The position numbers and the translations under genes are program-made. Below the pieces are notes generated by a model. The model was not told where the DNA came from. It did not search any database and was given only the letters and a program-made list of their open reading frames with translations. Shown in pieces: positions 25,287 to 34,029 of a DNA stretch of 64,000 nucleotides. Origin of the DNA: Clostridium sp. 26_21 (GTDB lineage: Bacteria; Bacillota; Clostridia; TANB77; CAG-508); the NCBI GenBank assembly GCA_001915995.1, contig MNRO01000021.1, positions 118,399 to 182,398 of the forward strand. The letters are read 5' to 3'. Every line of letters starts with the position of its first letter. Position 1 is the stretch's first letter.

Positions 25287-26678
25287 TTACATAAAAAAAT
25301 TCTCAATATCATCTTTTGCAAGTTTTTGAAATTCCTCTCCACTATCAGGAAAATCATATAAATACTGAGCTTTTTCTTTCATTGAAAGCTTTGAAAATTC
25401 ATCTAACGTAAGTTTTCCTATTTCTTTTCTAACACTATCTTTTACCTCTTTAGTTTCTTCAACTACAGATTTTATTGTAGCACCAGACCCTGATATCATC
25501 TTTTCTATACCTTTTTCTGTAATTCCTTTTACTTCTCTTTTTTCATTATTTAATTTAATATTTCCCATTAGCAAATCTTGTAATTTTTCCTTTGGAAATG
25601 ACATTCTTACTGTTTCATTTCCATTAATCATAATAATTTCCATGCTATTATCTGGATTTATTACTATTTTTCCCCCATCAACTTCAACAAATATTGGCTG
25701 TTTTTTCAATTCTTGAGTTGATACTTGTGTTCTTTTTCCATCTTTTGATATTATTGCAGATGTCTCTATTCCTAATTCAACAACATCACCATTTTCCAAT
25801 GTCATTGTTATGTCTTGTGGATTTGTATCTTCTTGCACTTTCTCTTTTAATTTTTCTTCCAATTCATTACTCTTTTGATGCATTTGAGCAATAGCTTCAT
25901 TTGCCTTTCTTATTGATTGCTTCGTCATTTCTATATTAAGTCTAGCTTTAATTGGATTAATAGCTGCTTCAGTATCTCTTAATACCTGCTTTGCTTCATC
26001 TATAACTCTTTTTACATCTTCATCAAGTTGTTCAGCACTTTTTTCTCCTGCTAAATTTTTATTCATTGATTCTACTTTACCATCTATTTTTTCTGTAACT
26101 GATTCTTTGTCTATTTTGATTCTTTGATAAATTTGAAATTCATATTGTCTTTTTAAATTACTTATTATCATGTCCATATCTTCTGGAGATGGTCCTCTCA
26201 TTGAATTGTATATTCCTAATAAATTATTAACTGTCCTAAAGCTTGATAAATCTGGTGTATATTGATTTTTTAGAACCTTTCCATATGCTTCAAATACCTG
26301 CATTAATACATCTGTTAGCTTTTCTTCATAAGAACTTGCTTTTAATTCTTTAGGTATTTGCTCTATATTATTTTTTACCGCACTTATTTTAGAATCTTGT
26401 TGTATCCCTATCTTTGCATATTGTACATAATTTTTGACTGGATTATTTTCTTGTGCCTTTTTATATAACATTTCTACTTCTTTAGTAAAACTATTTTTAA
26501 TTTCTTCTATTCCATCATGTAAATTTCTATTTGAGACTCCAATTTGATTCATCTGCATTTCGAGTTTTCTAAATATATCATCAAATATATTTTTCAATTC
26601 TTCACTAGGTATTCCTAATGAATTCAATTGTTCCTCTATTTCTTTTAAGCTTTGTTTTAATATATCCTTTTCGTTCAT
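25287..26678 (-). CDS. Long coiled-coil protein, partner of small-protein family member 2
   Basis: The 463-residue cytoplasmic protein is mostly helical and charged, with heptad-like stretches at about 1-60 (ILKQSLKEIEEQLNSLGI) and 190-290 (VKRVIDEAKQVLRDTEAAI). A predicted beta-rich insert at about 300-380 contains TLENGDVVELGIETS, KPIFVEVDGGKIVINPD-like and NGNETVRMSFP segments. A helical C-terminus ends KLAKDDIENFFM. No known family or catalytic motif is recognised. It is transcribed just before member 2 of the small family. Ribosome-binding site GAGGAGG. By context it may be a structural partner, like the genes at 19995 and 47396. Confidence 0.65.
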   Translation of the reverse strand: MNEKDILKQSLKEIEEQLNSLGIPSEELKNIFDDIFRKLEMQMNQIGVSNRNLHDGIEEIKNSFTKEVEMLYKKAQENNPVKNYVQYAKIGIQQDSKISAVKNNIEQIPKELKASSYEEKLTDVLMQVFEAYGKVLKNQYTPDLSSFRTVNNLLGIYNSMRGPSPEDMDMIISNLKRQYEFQIYQRIKIDKESVTEKIDGKVESMNKNLAGEKSAEQLDEDVKRVIDEAKQVLRDTEAAINPIKARLNIEMTKQSIRKANEAIAQMHQKSNELEEKLKEKVQEDTNPQDITMTLENGDVVELGIETSAIISKDGKRTQVSTQELKKQPIFVEVDGGKIVINPDNSMEIIMINGNETVRMSFPKEKLQDLLMGNIKLNNEKREVKGITEKGIEKMISGSGATIKSVVEETKEVKDSVRKEIGKLTLDEFSKLSMKEKAQYLYDFPDSGEEFQKLAKDDIENFFM

Positions 26679-26699
26679 TTTTCCTCCTCTTAAGTTTCT

Positions 26700-27566
26700 T
26701 TATGCTTCTCTTTTCCAATAAAATAAATATTGTTGAGCAATACCAGCTAAATTTCCAAATTTTTCATGTGCAAGTTTTTCTAACTCTTTTTTATTAACTT
26801 TTGTTTCATCTTCATTTTTTATATAAAGTTCGTTCATAACTCTTCTAACCCACACATCAATTGGGAAAACTTCAAACCTTTTTAATGTTGAAAATAATAA
26901 AATACAATCTGCCACTTTAGGTCCAACTCCTGATAATGTTAATAATTGTTCTCTAACTTCCATTGTATTTGGATTATTTTGCATTTTTTCTAAATCTACC
27001 TTTTTATCTAATATCATATGTACAGTCTCATATAATCTTATATCTCTAAAACCTGTTCCAAGTTTCCTATAATCTTCTACTGTTACATCTTTTAATTCTT
27101 CTACTGTAGGAAAAGTATAATATTTTTCTCCATTCCATTCTATTTCTTTTCCATATGTTTTAGATATTCTTTCAATTATTCCTTTTATTCTTGGAATATT
27201 ATTATTTGCTGAAATAATATAAGATATTATCATTTCCCATAAATCTTGATTTAAAATTCTAATTCCTTGTCCATATTGTATACTTGTTTTTACATTATCA
27301 TCTATTTGGGATAAAGTTTCTTTTATTTCTTCATAATTACGATTTAAATCAAAATAATCTTGTACAATTTCTTTTATATCCCCATTGCATATTCCTTTAA
27401 ATATTACAGTGTCCCCATTTTTTTGGACATTCATTACATTTTCTTTAAATACTCCTGTATAACTTCCATCATCTTGTTTATTCCATCTAAAACATTGGCC
27501 ACAATCAAATATATCTGCTAATTCAAATGATTTTATATTTTCTATTTTATATTCTTGTTCTTGCAT
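26700..27566 (-). CDS. 8-oxoguanine DNA glycosylase (OGG1-type HhH-GPD)
   Basis: The 288-residue product matches OGG1/AlkA-like glycosylases. The N-terminal domain has FDCGQCFRWNK, the OGG1 signature for lesion-pocket formation. The HhH motif is LSGVGPKVADCILLFS (about 213-228) with the catalytic Lys in GPKVADC, and the GPD Asp lies in PIDVWVRRVM (about 238). It excises oxidised guanine and nicks the strand by beta-elimination. Length is close to the family (about 290-300). The apparent upstream start is a GTG within the GGAGG site, so ATG 27566 is chosen. It is 21 bases upstream of the coiled-coil gene, though a functional link is unlikely. Confidence 0.9.
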   Translation of the reverse strand: MQEQEYKIENIKSFELADIFDCGQCFRWNKQDDGSYTGVFKENVMNVQKNGDTVIFKGICNGDIKEIVQDYFDLNRNYEEIKETLSQIDDNVKTSIQYGQGIRILNQDLWEMIISYIISANNNIPRIKGIIERISKTYGKEIEWNGEKYYTFPTVEELKDVTVEDYRKLGTGFRDIRLYETVHMILDKKVDLEKMQNNPNTMEVREQLLTLSGVGPKVADCILLFSTLKRFEVFPIDVWVRRVMNELYIKNEDETKVNKKELEKLAHEKFGNLAGIAQQYLFYWKREA

Positions 27567-27621
27567 ATTTTCCTCCACTTTTATATTTTAGTTCATTTGA
27601 ATTAATTTTTCAACATCTTCA

Positions 27622-27650
27622 TTGCAAATTTATTAAAAGTCATGTATAAT
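27622..27650 (+). promoter_or_regulatory. Sigma-A promoter for the gene at 27706
   Basis: TTGCAA (27622-27627), 17-base spacer, TATAAT (27645-27650). Confidence 0.8.
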
Positions 27651-27705
27651 ATTATTATCACGTATTTAATATTAAATTGAGCTCAATATTTGAGGAGGTT
27701 ATTTT

Positions 27706-28095
27706 ATGTTGCAACACTTCTTGGTATTCTTTATTACTTTTATCATCCTTTTAATTGCTATTATAATCATTACAATAATACTTCCAATGTGGCGGTTTAT
27801 GGAAAGCGCAGATAATGTAATCCATTTATTTTCTCTCTTAAAAATATTATTAAAATTTGATGATTTTCCACAAAAAGGAGAAATAAAAATATCATATGGT
27901 AAATGTAAATTAAAATTTGGTAATGTTAATGAAGCTAGCATCGAACTCGAAAAACTAGCTAAAGAAGCATTAGAATACTATGATAAACTTGGTTGGATTG
28001 CTATGACTGATAATTATTTTCAAGTTCAAAAAGACAAGCTAATCAATATATGTTACGAACTACGAAAGTTAAGGTGGGAAAATCAAGGAGTTTAA
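27706..28095 (+). CDS. Single-TM membrane protein of unknown function
   Basis: The 129-residue product has one very hydrophobic N-terminal helix (about 5-28, FFITFIILLIAIIIITIILP) and a ~95-residue, probably cytoplasmic domain. The domain has a beta-like part (GEIKISYGKCKLKFGNV) and two helices (ASIELEKLAKEALEYYDKLG, and KDKLINICYELRKLRW). The family is not recognised. It has a GAGGAGG ribosome-binding site, its own promoter and its own terminator, so it is expressed alone. Confidence 0.7.
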   Translation: MLQHFLVFFITFIILLIAIIIITIILPMWRFMESADNVIHLFSLLKILLKFDDFPQKGEIKISYGKCKLKFGNVNEASIELEKLAKEALEYYDKLGWIAMTDNYFQVQKDKLINICYELRKLRWENQGV

Positions 28096-28100
28096 AAACG

Positions 28101-28128
28101 AATGTGGGAGAATATCCCACATTTTCTT
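28101..28128 (+). terminator. Terminator of the gene at 27706
   Basis: AATGTGGGA (28101-28109) pairs with TCCCACATT (28115-28123), followed by TTCTTT. Confidence 0.75.
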
Positions 28129-28206
28129 TATGGCTCTATGTCAATAGAATAAGGAATCTATAATTATAGACCCCTTATTATCAAAACTAATATTTTTTTC
28201 ATTTAA

Positions 28207-30594
28207 CTATTTCTCACAAATTTTAGCATATTTTTTCAATTTTTCATAAGCTAAATAATTTACTGTACCTGCTGGGAATTTTCCATCTTTATCTTTCTTT
28301 CCTGCTGGAACACCTGTTAGAACTTCAATACCTTCATCTATTGTAGAAACAGCATATATATGGAATAAATTATTTTTTACTGCTTCAACAACATCATCAT
28401 TTAATTGTAAATTTTCAACATTTTGAACTGGTATCATAACACCATGTGAACCATCTAATCCACGCATTTTACAAATTTGGAAATATCCTTCTATTTTTTC
28501 ATTAACACCACCAATTGGTTGAATTTGTCCTTTTTGATTTACTGAACCTGTAACAGCAATTGATTGTTTAATTGGTATTTCAGATAAACTTGATAATAAT
28601 CCATAAAGTTCTGTACTTGATGCACTATCACCATCAACTCCATTATATAATTGCTCAAAACATATACTTGCAGTTAAACATAATGGAATATCTTGTGCAA
28701 ATAGTTCTCCTAAATATCCTGATAAAATATATACACCTTTTGAGTGTGTTGAACCTGATAAATCAACTTCTCTTTCTATGTTTACAACACCTTGTTTTCC
28801 AGTATATGTGTTTACAGTTATTTTTGCTGGCTTGCCAAATGTATAATCACCTATTGTCATAACTGTTAGTCCATTAATTTCTCCAACCAATGAACCTGTC
28901 GTATTTATTAATAATGTATTTTCTTTTATCATCTCTAAATATTTTTCATCATATTTTTTAATTCTCTCAACTCTTTCAGCTAAGGCTTTTTTTACAAATT
29001 CAGATGTTACAGTTTTAGCTTTAGCAAGTTTTGCCCATGTTCCAGCTTCACCTACAACTTGTGCTAGTTCTGTAAATCTTGTTGATATCTTATTATTATC
29101 TCCTGCAATTCTTGATGCATATTCAACAACACTTGCCATTGCTGATTTATCTAATTGTGGTAATTCTTCTTGCTCACAGAATGAATGAACAAATTGTGCA
29201 AGTTTATTTACATTTTCTTCTGTAATTGGTGCTGTTTCTTCAAATTCTACTTTTATTTTAAATAGTCTTCTAAAATCACTATCCATTGAAAGTAATGTAT
29301 GATATATATTAGAACTTCCTATTAATATTACTTTTAAGTCAATTGGAATTGGTTCTGGTTTTAATGAAATTAATGTCATAGATGATCTTTGTTCTATGGA
29401 ATTATCTATTGATATTTCTTTAACTCTTAAAACTCTTTTTAATTCTTCATAACATATCCCATTTGTTAATAAATCTTTAGCCTGGAATATAATGTATCCT
29501 CCATTTGCTTTTTGCAATAAACCAGGTTTTAACATTGTAAAATCTGTTTTAAATGAACCATAATAATTTTCATATTCTAATTTTCCAAATAAATTATTAA
29601 ATGAATAATTTGAATCCATTATTACAGGTGCACCTTGTGTTTCACTATTATCAATAAATAAATTTACTCTATAATTTAAACATGGATCTTGTTTTTTTGC
29701 CATTGGCCCTTGTTGTGGTTGGTTATTTTGAACTTGCTTATCTTCTTCTAAAAAATATGAAACATTTTTTAATACATCTTGTTTTACATCTGTTAAAAAT
29801 TTATTTATTTTTTTATTTCTTTTATATTTTGCTTTTATAAAATTTATATGTGCATTTACTGTTAATAATGCAATATTTGATTGCCATTCAGAAACTTTTT
29901 TATCTGCTTCTCTTTCTATTTGTTTAATTTGTCCAATTGCTTCCATTATTTGTTGTTGGACAACAGTTGACTTTTCTTCATAATGTTGTTTTACTGATTC
30001 TTCTAATTTTTCAAACTCTTCTTCTTCTATTACTTTGCCATCTACAATTGGCATCATATAAATTCCGTTTTGCGCAGATTTTACTTGAAATCCTTCTTTA
30101 AATGCATCTTGTGTTAATTTTTGCATTACAACTTCTCTTTGTGCTTCAAATTCTTGCTTTATTAATTTTTTTTCTTTTTCAAAATCATCAGCATTAAATG
30201 TTTTCTTAATATCTTTTTTTACTTCTTGGATAAATCCATCCATACTCTCTTTAAATTCTTTTCCTTGTCCTGCTGGTAATGATACTGCTATTGGTTCATT
30301 TGGATTTTGAAAATTATATATATAACACCAATCATTTGGAACTTTTTTCTTTGGTGCAATACTATCTAAATAGTTTTTTGTATACATTGTTTTTCCAACA
30401 CCACTTGGTCCTTCAATATATATGTTATATCCTTTTACATCAACTTGTAAACCAAATTGTAATGCTTTTATTCCTCTCTCTTGTCCTATACCATCATTTA
30501 CTGATTCTAAGTCTTGAGTTGTCTCAAAATGAAACATATCTTTATTACATACCATTTTTAAGTCTTTATAACTTAATTCTTTTTTGTTATTCAT
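28207..30594 (-). CDS. Lon-type (LonB/AAA_32) ATP-dependent protease
   Basis: The 795-residue product has GQERGIKALQFGLQV and a Walker A IEGPSGVGKTMYTKN (about 59-73). A long coiled-coil insert (about 120-300) is followed by a Walker B-like region (KANGGYIIFQAKDLL, about 365) and a sensor FRRLFKIKVEFE. The Lon S16 protease domain has the catalytic Ser in GDSASSTELYGLLSSLS (about 655) and Lys in GGVNEKIEGYF (about 700). This architecture is the Lon-like family of E. coli YcbZ and related clostridial proteins, distinct from classical LonA. No membrane segments are visible. It is monocistronic, with a GGAGG site, and faces the exported-protein gene at 30895 across a 300-base intergenic region. 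Confidence 0.92.
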   Translation of the reverse strand: MNNKKELSYKDLKMVCNKDMFHFETTQDLESVNDGIGQERGIKALQFGLQVDVKGYNIYIEGPSGVGKTMYTKNYLDSIAPKKKVPNDWCYIYNFQNPNEPIAVSLPAGQGKEFKESMDGFIQEVKKDIKKTFNADDFEKEKKLIKQEFEAQREVVMQKLTQDAFKEGFQVKSAQNGIYMMPIVDGKVIEEEEFEKLEESVKQHYEEKSTVVQQQIMEAIGQIKQIEREADKKVSEWQSNIALLTVNAHINFIKAKYKRNKKINKFLTDVKQDVLKNVSYFLEEDKQVQNNQPQQGPMAKKQDPCLNYRVNLFIDNSETQGAPVIMDSNYSFNNLFGKLEYENYYGSFKTDFTMLKPGLLQKANGGYIIFQAKDLLTNGICYEELKRVLRVKEISIDNSIEQRSSMTLISLKPEPIPIDLKVILIGSSNIYHTLLSMDSDFRRLFKIKVEFEETAPITEENVNKLAQFVHSFCEQEELPQLDKSAMASVVEYASRIAGDNNKISTRFTELAQVVGEAGTWAKLAKAKTVTSEFVKKALAERVERIKKYDEKYLEMIKENTLLINTTGSLVGEINGLTVMTIGDYTFGKPAKITVNTYTGKQGVVNIEREVDLSGSTHSKGVYILSGYLGELFAQDIPLCLTASICFEQLYNGVDGDSASSTELYGLLSSLSEIPIKQSIAVTGSVNQKGQIQPIGGVNEKIEGYFQICKMRGLDGSHGVMIPVQNVENLQLNDDVVEAVKNNLFHIYAVSTIDEGIEVLTGVPAGKKDKDGKFPAGTVNYLAYEKLKKYAKICEK

Positions 30595-30666
30595 TTTTTC
30601 CTCCGTATCTTTTTATTAACTTTTTGCAAAATTTATCAAAAAATCTAGCACTAAAAATTAATTATA

Positions 30667-30763
30667 TTTTGTCCTATTTTGTCTTTTTTATTTTATACTA
30701 GTTATTATTTTTTGTAAAGCAATTTATTAAAGTTTTTTCTTGAAATTTTTGTCATATTTTGTC
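30667..30763. repeat. Two pairs of phased TTTTGTC repeats in the lon/30895 divergent region
   Basis: TTTTGTC occurs at 30667-30673, 30677-30683, 30747-30753 and 30757-30763, that is 10 bases apart within each pair and 80 between pairs. The second pair lies just upstream of the -35 box at 30776. The phasing suggests protein-binding sites on one DNA face. The intergenic region has no ORF. Confidence 0.5.
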
Positions 30764-30775
30764 GAAATTTTATTC

Positions 30776-30804
30776 TTGACATATATCATTAACTGTAGTA
30801 TAAA
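30776..30804 (+). promoter_or_regulatory. Sigma-A promoter for the exported protein at 30895
   Basis: TTGACA (30776-30781), 17-base spacer, TATAAA (30799-30804). Confidence 0.85.
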
Positions 30805-30833
30805 TATTTTGTAACAACAAAATAAAATAAAAT

Positions 30834-30860
30834 ATATATTGAAGTTATTCTTCAATATAT
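30834..30860 (+). promoter_or_regulatory. 5'UTR hairpin
   Basis: An 11-bp perfect stem (30834-30844 with 30850-30860) with loop TTATT lies between the promoter and the AAAAGGAG ribosome-binding site. Confidence 0.5.
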
Positions 30861-30894
30861 AATAGATAAGAAATGCTATAAAAAGGAGAACTTT

Positions 30895-31293
30895 ATGAAA
30901 AAAATTACTTCGCTTTTTCTTGCACTCTTCATGATTGTAATTATTCCCTGTTATGCATTCGCCGAGAATCCTGCACCTTTGGCAACTGCACGGACCAATC
31001 CTGGTTCTGTATATGATTTTTCAGGAACTGTTCCGTTCTTAGTTGAAGACTATTTTAATATTCCAAAAAACAAAAATGTTTATCTCTTAATTGCTTCTAC
31101 CGAAGATTGTACCGTTGAAATTGCCTATGGAGATATACTTGTTTGGAGAAGAACATTTTCTGCTAATCAACATGTTACGAAATATTTAATCAAGAGTAAC
31201 ATGCCTATTGGAAGATATAAAATTGCCATAAGCGCTAACAGTCATGATAGTTGTTATACTGTCTTGTCAGTTATGCCAATGCAGTATTCATAA
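30895..31293 (+). CDS. Small secreted protein of unknown function
   Basis: The 132-residue product has a classical signal peptide (KK, hydrophobic LFLALFMIVIIPCYAF, cleavage likely after AFA near residue 23). The mature part is ~108 residues, beta-rich in appearance (VYLLIASTEDCTVEIAYGDI, RYKIAISANS), with cysteines in EDCTVE and HDSCYTV that could form one disulfide. No family is recognised. Codon use (CGG, GCC, CTC, GTT/ACC mixed) is richer in G and C than the flanking genes, a sign of transfer. It has its own promoter and leader hairpin. Confidence 0.7.
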   Translation: MKKITSLFLALFMIVIIPCYAFAENPAPLATARTNPGSVYDFSGTVPFLVEDYFNIPKNKNVYLLIASTEDCTVEIAYGDILVWRRTFSANQHVTKYLIKSNMPIGRYKIAISANSHDSCYTVLSVMPMQYS

Positions 31294-31334
31294 ACTCATA
31301 TTAATTTGTTGTAACATATAGCATTTCTTATCAT

Positions 31335-31361
31335 GTGATAGGTAATTTATTTACCTATCAC
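31335..31361. promoter_or_regulatory. Perfect 11-bp dyad between the 30895 and 31391 genes
   Basis: GTGATAGGTAA (31335-31345) pairs with TTACCTATCAC (31351-31361), loop TTTAT. No T tract follows, so it is either a weak terminator or an operator/RNA stability element ahead of the 31391 gene. Confidence 0.45.
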
Positions 31362-31390
31362 AAATAATAAAAAATGGAGGATATTATTCT

Positions 31391-32293
31391 ATGAAAAACA
31401 AAAAAATATTTATTTTTATAATAATTTTTATCATTTTAATTTCTATTATTACTTTATCAATCGCATATTTAAAATCTAATAATTTAAAGATAGATTACAC
31501 CAATCTTTCAAATAACATTGTTTCTACTTATAATGAAAATATAAATATGGAATATTTATCAAATAAAGATACTGAATTAAAAATAAAAAACATATCTTTT
31601 TCTGATAATGCTTTAAATCTTATATTAGGTTTTAAATTAAAAGATACAAATATAGACTATTCTTCTATAAAAACAAATATTATTATATTTAATGAAAGCC
31701 ATCAAATTTATTGTAGTACATCTGCCATAAAATCAAATACAGATCATAAAAAATCATTTTATAAAGCTGAAAAATTAAGTGAAAATAAAAATCTTCAATC
31801 AGGTCTAAAATACTTACCACTTTCAACTTCTAATAATGAAGCAATTTATCAACTTGTATTATACTCACCAGTGAAAGATTTTTCAAAAAGCGAAAAACTT
31901 TATATTCATATTTATGGTTTAGAATATGTTAATAATGATGGCCAAACCTTAACTTCTACTCCTGAATGGAGCTTTTCAATTGACTCTTCCAACATATACA
32001 CTCCTTCAGTAAAATATAAATTAAAAGAAAATATAGATGGATTAAATTTAAATGAGATTTGTATTTCAAATTACTTAACAACAGTATCCTATGAAGAAAG
32101 TCATAATAATTTCAATATAAAAATTATGGATTCACCAGGAAATGAATTTAATAGTCTTTCTACTAGTTCAAAGGGCTCAAATAAAATTTTTTCTTCATAT
32201 GCCTTTACAGCTGATGATATAACTTCTCCTTTATTTTTAAAAATATCTAATGATAATTTTTCGAAAATTGTAGAATTAGAACAAATAAAATAG
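31391..32293 (+). CDS. N-terminally membrane-anchored protein of unknown function
   Basis: The 300-residue product has a lysine start, one long hydrophobic helix (about 6-28, IFIFIIIFIILISIITLSIA) and a ~270-residue extracytoplasmic part. That part is beta-rich and resembles immunoglobulin-like surface domains in composition (ELKIKNISFSDNALNLILGF; LYIHIYGLEYVNNDGQ). Only one cysteine pair is evident. No family is recognised. The AT-rich codon use matches the host, unlike the gene just upstream. The ribosome-binding site is ATGGAGG. It ends at a terminator shared with mtnN. Confidence 0.7.
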   Translation: MKNKKIFIFIIIFIILISIITLSIAYLKSNNLKIDYTNLSNNIVSTYNENINMEYLSNKDTELKIKNISFSDNALNLILGFKLKDTNIDYSSIKTNIIIFNESHQIYCSTSAIKSNTDHKKSFYKAEKLSENKNLQSGLKYLPLSTSNNEAIYQLVLYSPVKDFSKSEKLYIHIYGLEYVNNDGQTLTSTPEWSFSIDSSNIYTPSVKYKLKENIDGLNLNEICISNYLTTVSYEESHNNFNIKIMDSPGNEFNSLSTSSKGSNKIFSSYAFTADDITSPLFLKISNDNFSKIVELEQIK

Positions 32294-32294
32294 C

Positions 32295-32326
32295 AAAAAT
32301 ACATCTCTTTAAGAGATGTATTTTTT
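32295..32326. terminator. Bidirectional terminator between the 31391 gene and mtnN
   Basis: AAAAATACATCTCTT (32295-32309) is complementary to AAGAGATGTATTTTT (32311-32325), flanked by A and T runs. Confidence 0.82.
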
Positions 32327-33008
32327 ATAAAAATTCATTTAATATATATGCACACCTTTTTGATGCTTTTTCTAGAAATTTATCAAATGTAATTTCGTTT
32401 TTTCCATTAGGCTTATCTGAAATGCTTCTTACTATTAAAAATGGAATATTATCTAACTTACATACTTGTGATATAGCTGCCCCTTCCATTTCAATACAAT
32501 CTGCATTAAATTTTGTTTTTATCTTTTCTTTCATTTTTGGTTCTGTACAAAAAATATCTCCAGATGCTATTGTCCCAATTTTTATACCAAAATCTTTATT
32601 TTTTATTTTCTTTATTGTTTCTTCCATCTTGTTTATTAATAATTCATCACTTTCCACAAATTGTCCCAAATTGCTAATAAATCCTTTTTCATGTCCAAAT
32701 GCTGTTATATCAAAATCATGTTGCACTATTTTCTTTCCTATAACAATATCTCCTATTTCTAATTCATCATTACAACTTCCTGCTGATCCAACATTTATTA
32801 TTCCTTTTATTTTAAAATTATCAATTAAAATTTGTGTAACTCTTGCAGCATTTACTTTTCCTACACCTGATTCAACTAATACAATATTCTCATTTTTTAT
32901 ATTTCCTTTAAAAAAAGTTAATTCATATATTTTAATTTTTTCTATATTATGCATTATTTTTTTTATTTCTTGCATTTCTTCCTGCATTGCAGCAATTATT
33001 CCATACAT
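32325..33008 (-). CDS. mtnN: 5'-methylthioadenosine/S-adenosylhomocysteine nucleosidase
   Basis: The 227-residue enzyme cleaves MTA and SAH to adenine plus the thioribose in methionine salvage and autoinducer-2 precursor production. Family motifs are IIAAMQEEM (residues 4-12), VESGVGKVNAA (about 45-55), INVGSAGS (about 70-77), QHDFDITAFGHEKG (about 90-103), IASGDIFC (about 147), the substrate Glu region ADCIEMEGAAISQVC (about 169-183) and VRSISDKPNG with the catalytic Asp (about 193-202). Length is normal. It follows the unknown gene at 33019 by about ten bases and so is probably in the same transcript. Confidence 0.95.
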   Translation of the reverse strand: MYGIIAAMQEEMQEIKKIMHNIEKIKIYELTFFKGNIKNENIVLVESGVGKVNAARVTQILIDNFKIKGIINVGSAGSCNDELEIGDIVIGKKIVQHDFDITAFGHEKGFISNLGQFVESDELLINKMEETIKKIKNKDFGIKIGTIASGDIFCTEPKMKEKIKTKFNADCIEMEGAAISQVCKLDNIPFLIVRSISDKPNGKNEITFDKFLEKASKRCAYILNEFL

Positions 33009-33018
33009 ATTCTATCTC

Positions 33019-33876
33019 CTATCTTTCAGATATTGTATCTTCTACTACATATTCTTTATATTCTATATTTCCAGGAACTTCTTGCAATCCTTGTTTTTCA
33101 CTTTCTGAAAGCTCCCAATTTTTCTTTTTTCTATTTTGAAAATGTTTATTTATTTGAAAAGAAAGTTCTTGTATTTTATCCTTCAGCTCTAATTTTATCA
33201 GCATTGGTTCAATAGTGTTTATCATCATTTCTTGTATCTCTTCAAATGATTTATTACTACTTTCAAAATGTTTAAGTATTGCTTCTATTAAATTATCTTT
33301 TAAATTATAATTATATATATCTTCATTAACTTTTTTATATTCAATTAGATATTTTCTTAACATATCTAACTCATCTTCTTCAAAATATATAGAATCGTTT
33401 GAATTAATCATTGCTTTAAATAACATTATTGTTTTTCCAATTGGACCTTTTTTTTGCATCTCTTCTTCATTTGTTTCTTTAATTGTTTTCATTACTTTTG
33501 CTGTTGTTAAATATTCCGTCATCTTTTCTATCAATGGCAATAAATAATCATTATTTAAATTTTCTATAATAAATGCTGGAATAATTCCATTAATACTTAT
33601 TCCATTTTTTTCATCATATCCATAAAATATCTTTATTCCATATGTTTTAAATAATTGATATATTTCAACAATTTTATTATTTAAAGTTATTCCTACATTA
33701 GGTAATTCCTCATCTAAATCTTCTGATTCTGGAAATAATTTTAATTTATTTATTTTTGAATTAATACTCTTTATATCTTTTAACATTCTTGTCATTCCAT
33801 TAATTGTTTCAAAAATTGTTTGCTCAAAAAAGATATTTGCTATTTCGTCTTCAGTATATTCCTTCTCTTTTTGCAT
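33019..33876 (-). CDS. Helical cytoplasmic protein of unknown function
   Basis: The product (285 residues from ATG 33876) is charged and mostly helical, without signal or membrane segments. Segments include ETINGMTRMLKDIKSINSKI (about 25-44), a beta-like KIFYGYDEKNGISINGIIP (about 83-101), and a Lys/Glu-rich second half ending EYKEYVVEDTIS. No catalytic motif or family is recognised. The ATG at 33897 precedes the AAGGAG site, so 33876 is chosen. It is the leading gene upstream of mtnN. Confidence 0.65.
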   Translation of the reverse strand: MQKEKEYTEDEIANIFFEQTIFETINGMTRMLKDIKSINSKINKLKLFPESEDLDEELPNVGITLNNKIVEIYQLFKTYGIKIFYGYDEKNGISINGIIPAFIIENLNNDYLLPLIEKMTEYLTTAKVMKTIKETNEEEMQKKGPIGKTIMLFKAMINSNDSIYFEEDELDMLRKYLIEYKKVNEDIYNYNLKDNLIEAILKHFESSNKSFEEIQEMMINTIEPMLIKLELKDKIQELSFQINKHFQNRKKKNWELSESEKQGLQEVPGNIEYKEYVVEDTISER

Positions 33877-33991
33877 AATAAATCTCCTTAAATTCAATAT
33901 ACAACTCTTATTATACTATAATTTTACAGTAAATTCAATTGTTTTATGTTTTTTATCTTATAAATTGGGGGCATAATCTTAAATATATTAT

Positions 33992-34021
33992 AAAAAAAAT
34001 ACACCTCTCATAAGATGTATT
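33992..34021 (-). terminator. Terminator of the ribosomal/SRP operon after rplS
   Basis: AATACACCT (33998-34006) pairs with AGATGTATT (34013-34021) with one mismatch; on the minus strand a T8 tract follows. Confidence 0.7.
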
Positions 34022-34029
34022 TTTTTTAA

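Noticed and set aside
28572..28862. Leu/His-rich open frame opposite the Lon-like gene (and many similar ones opposite polC, ffh, trmD and others)
   Set aside because: These are antisense shadows of AT-rich genes, with unnatural Leu/His/Phe composition, no ribosome-binding sites and no family match.
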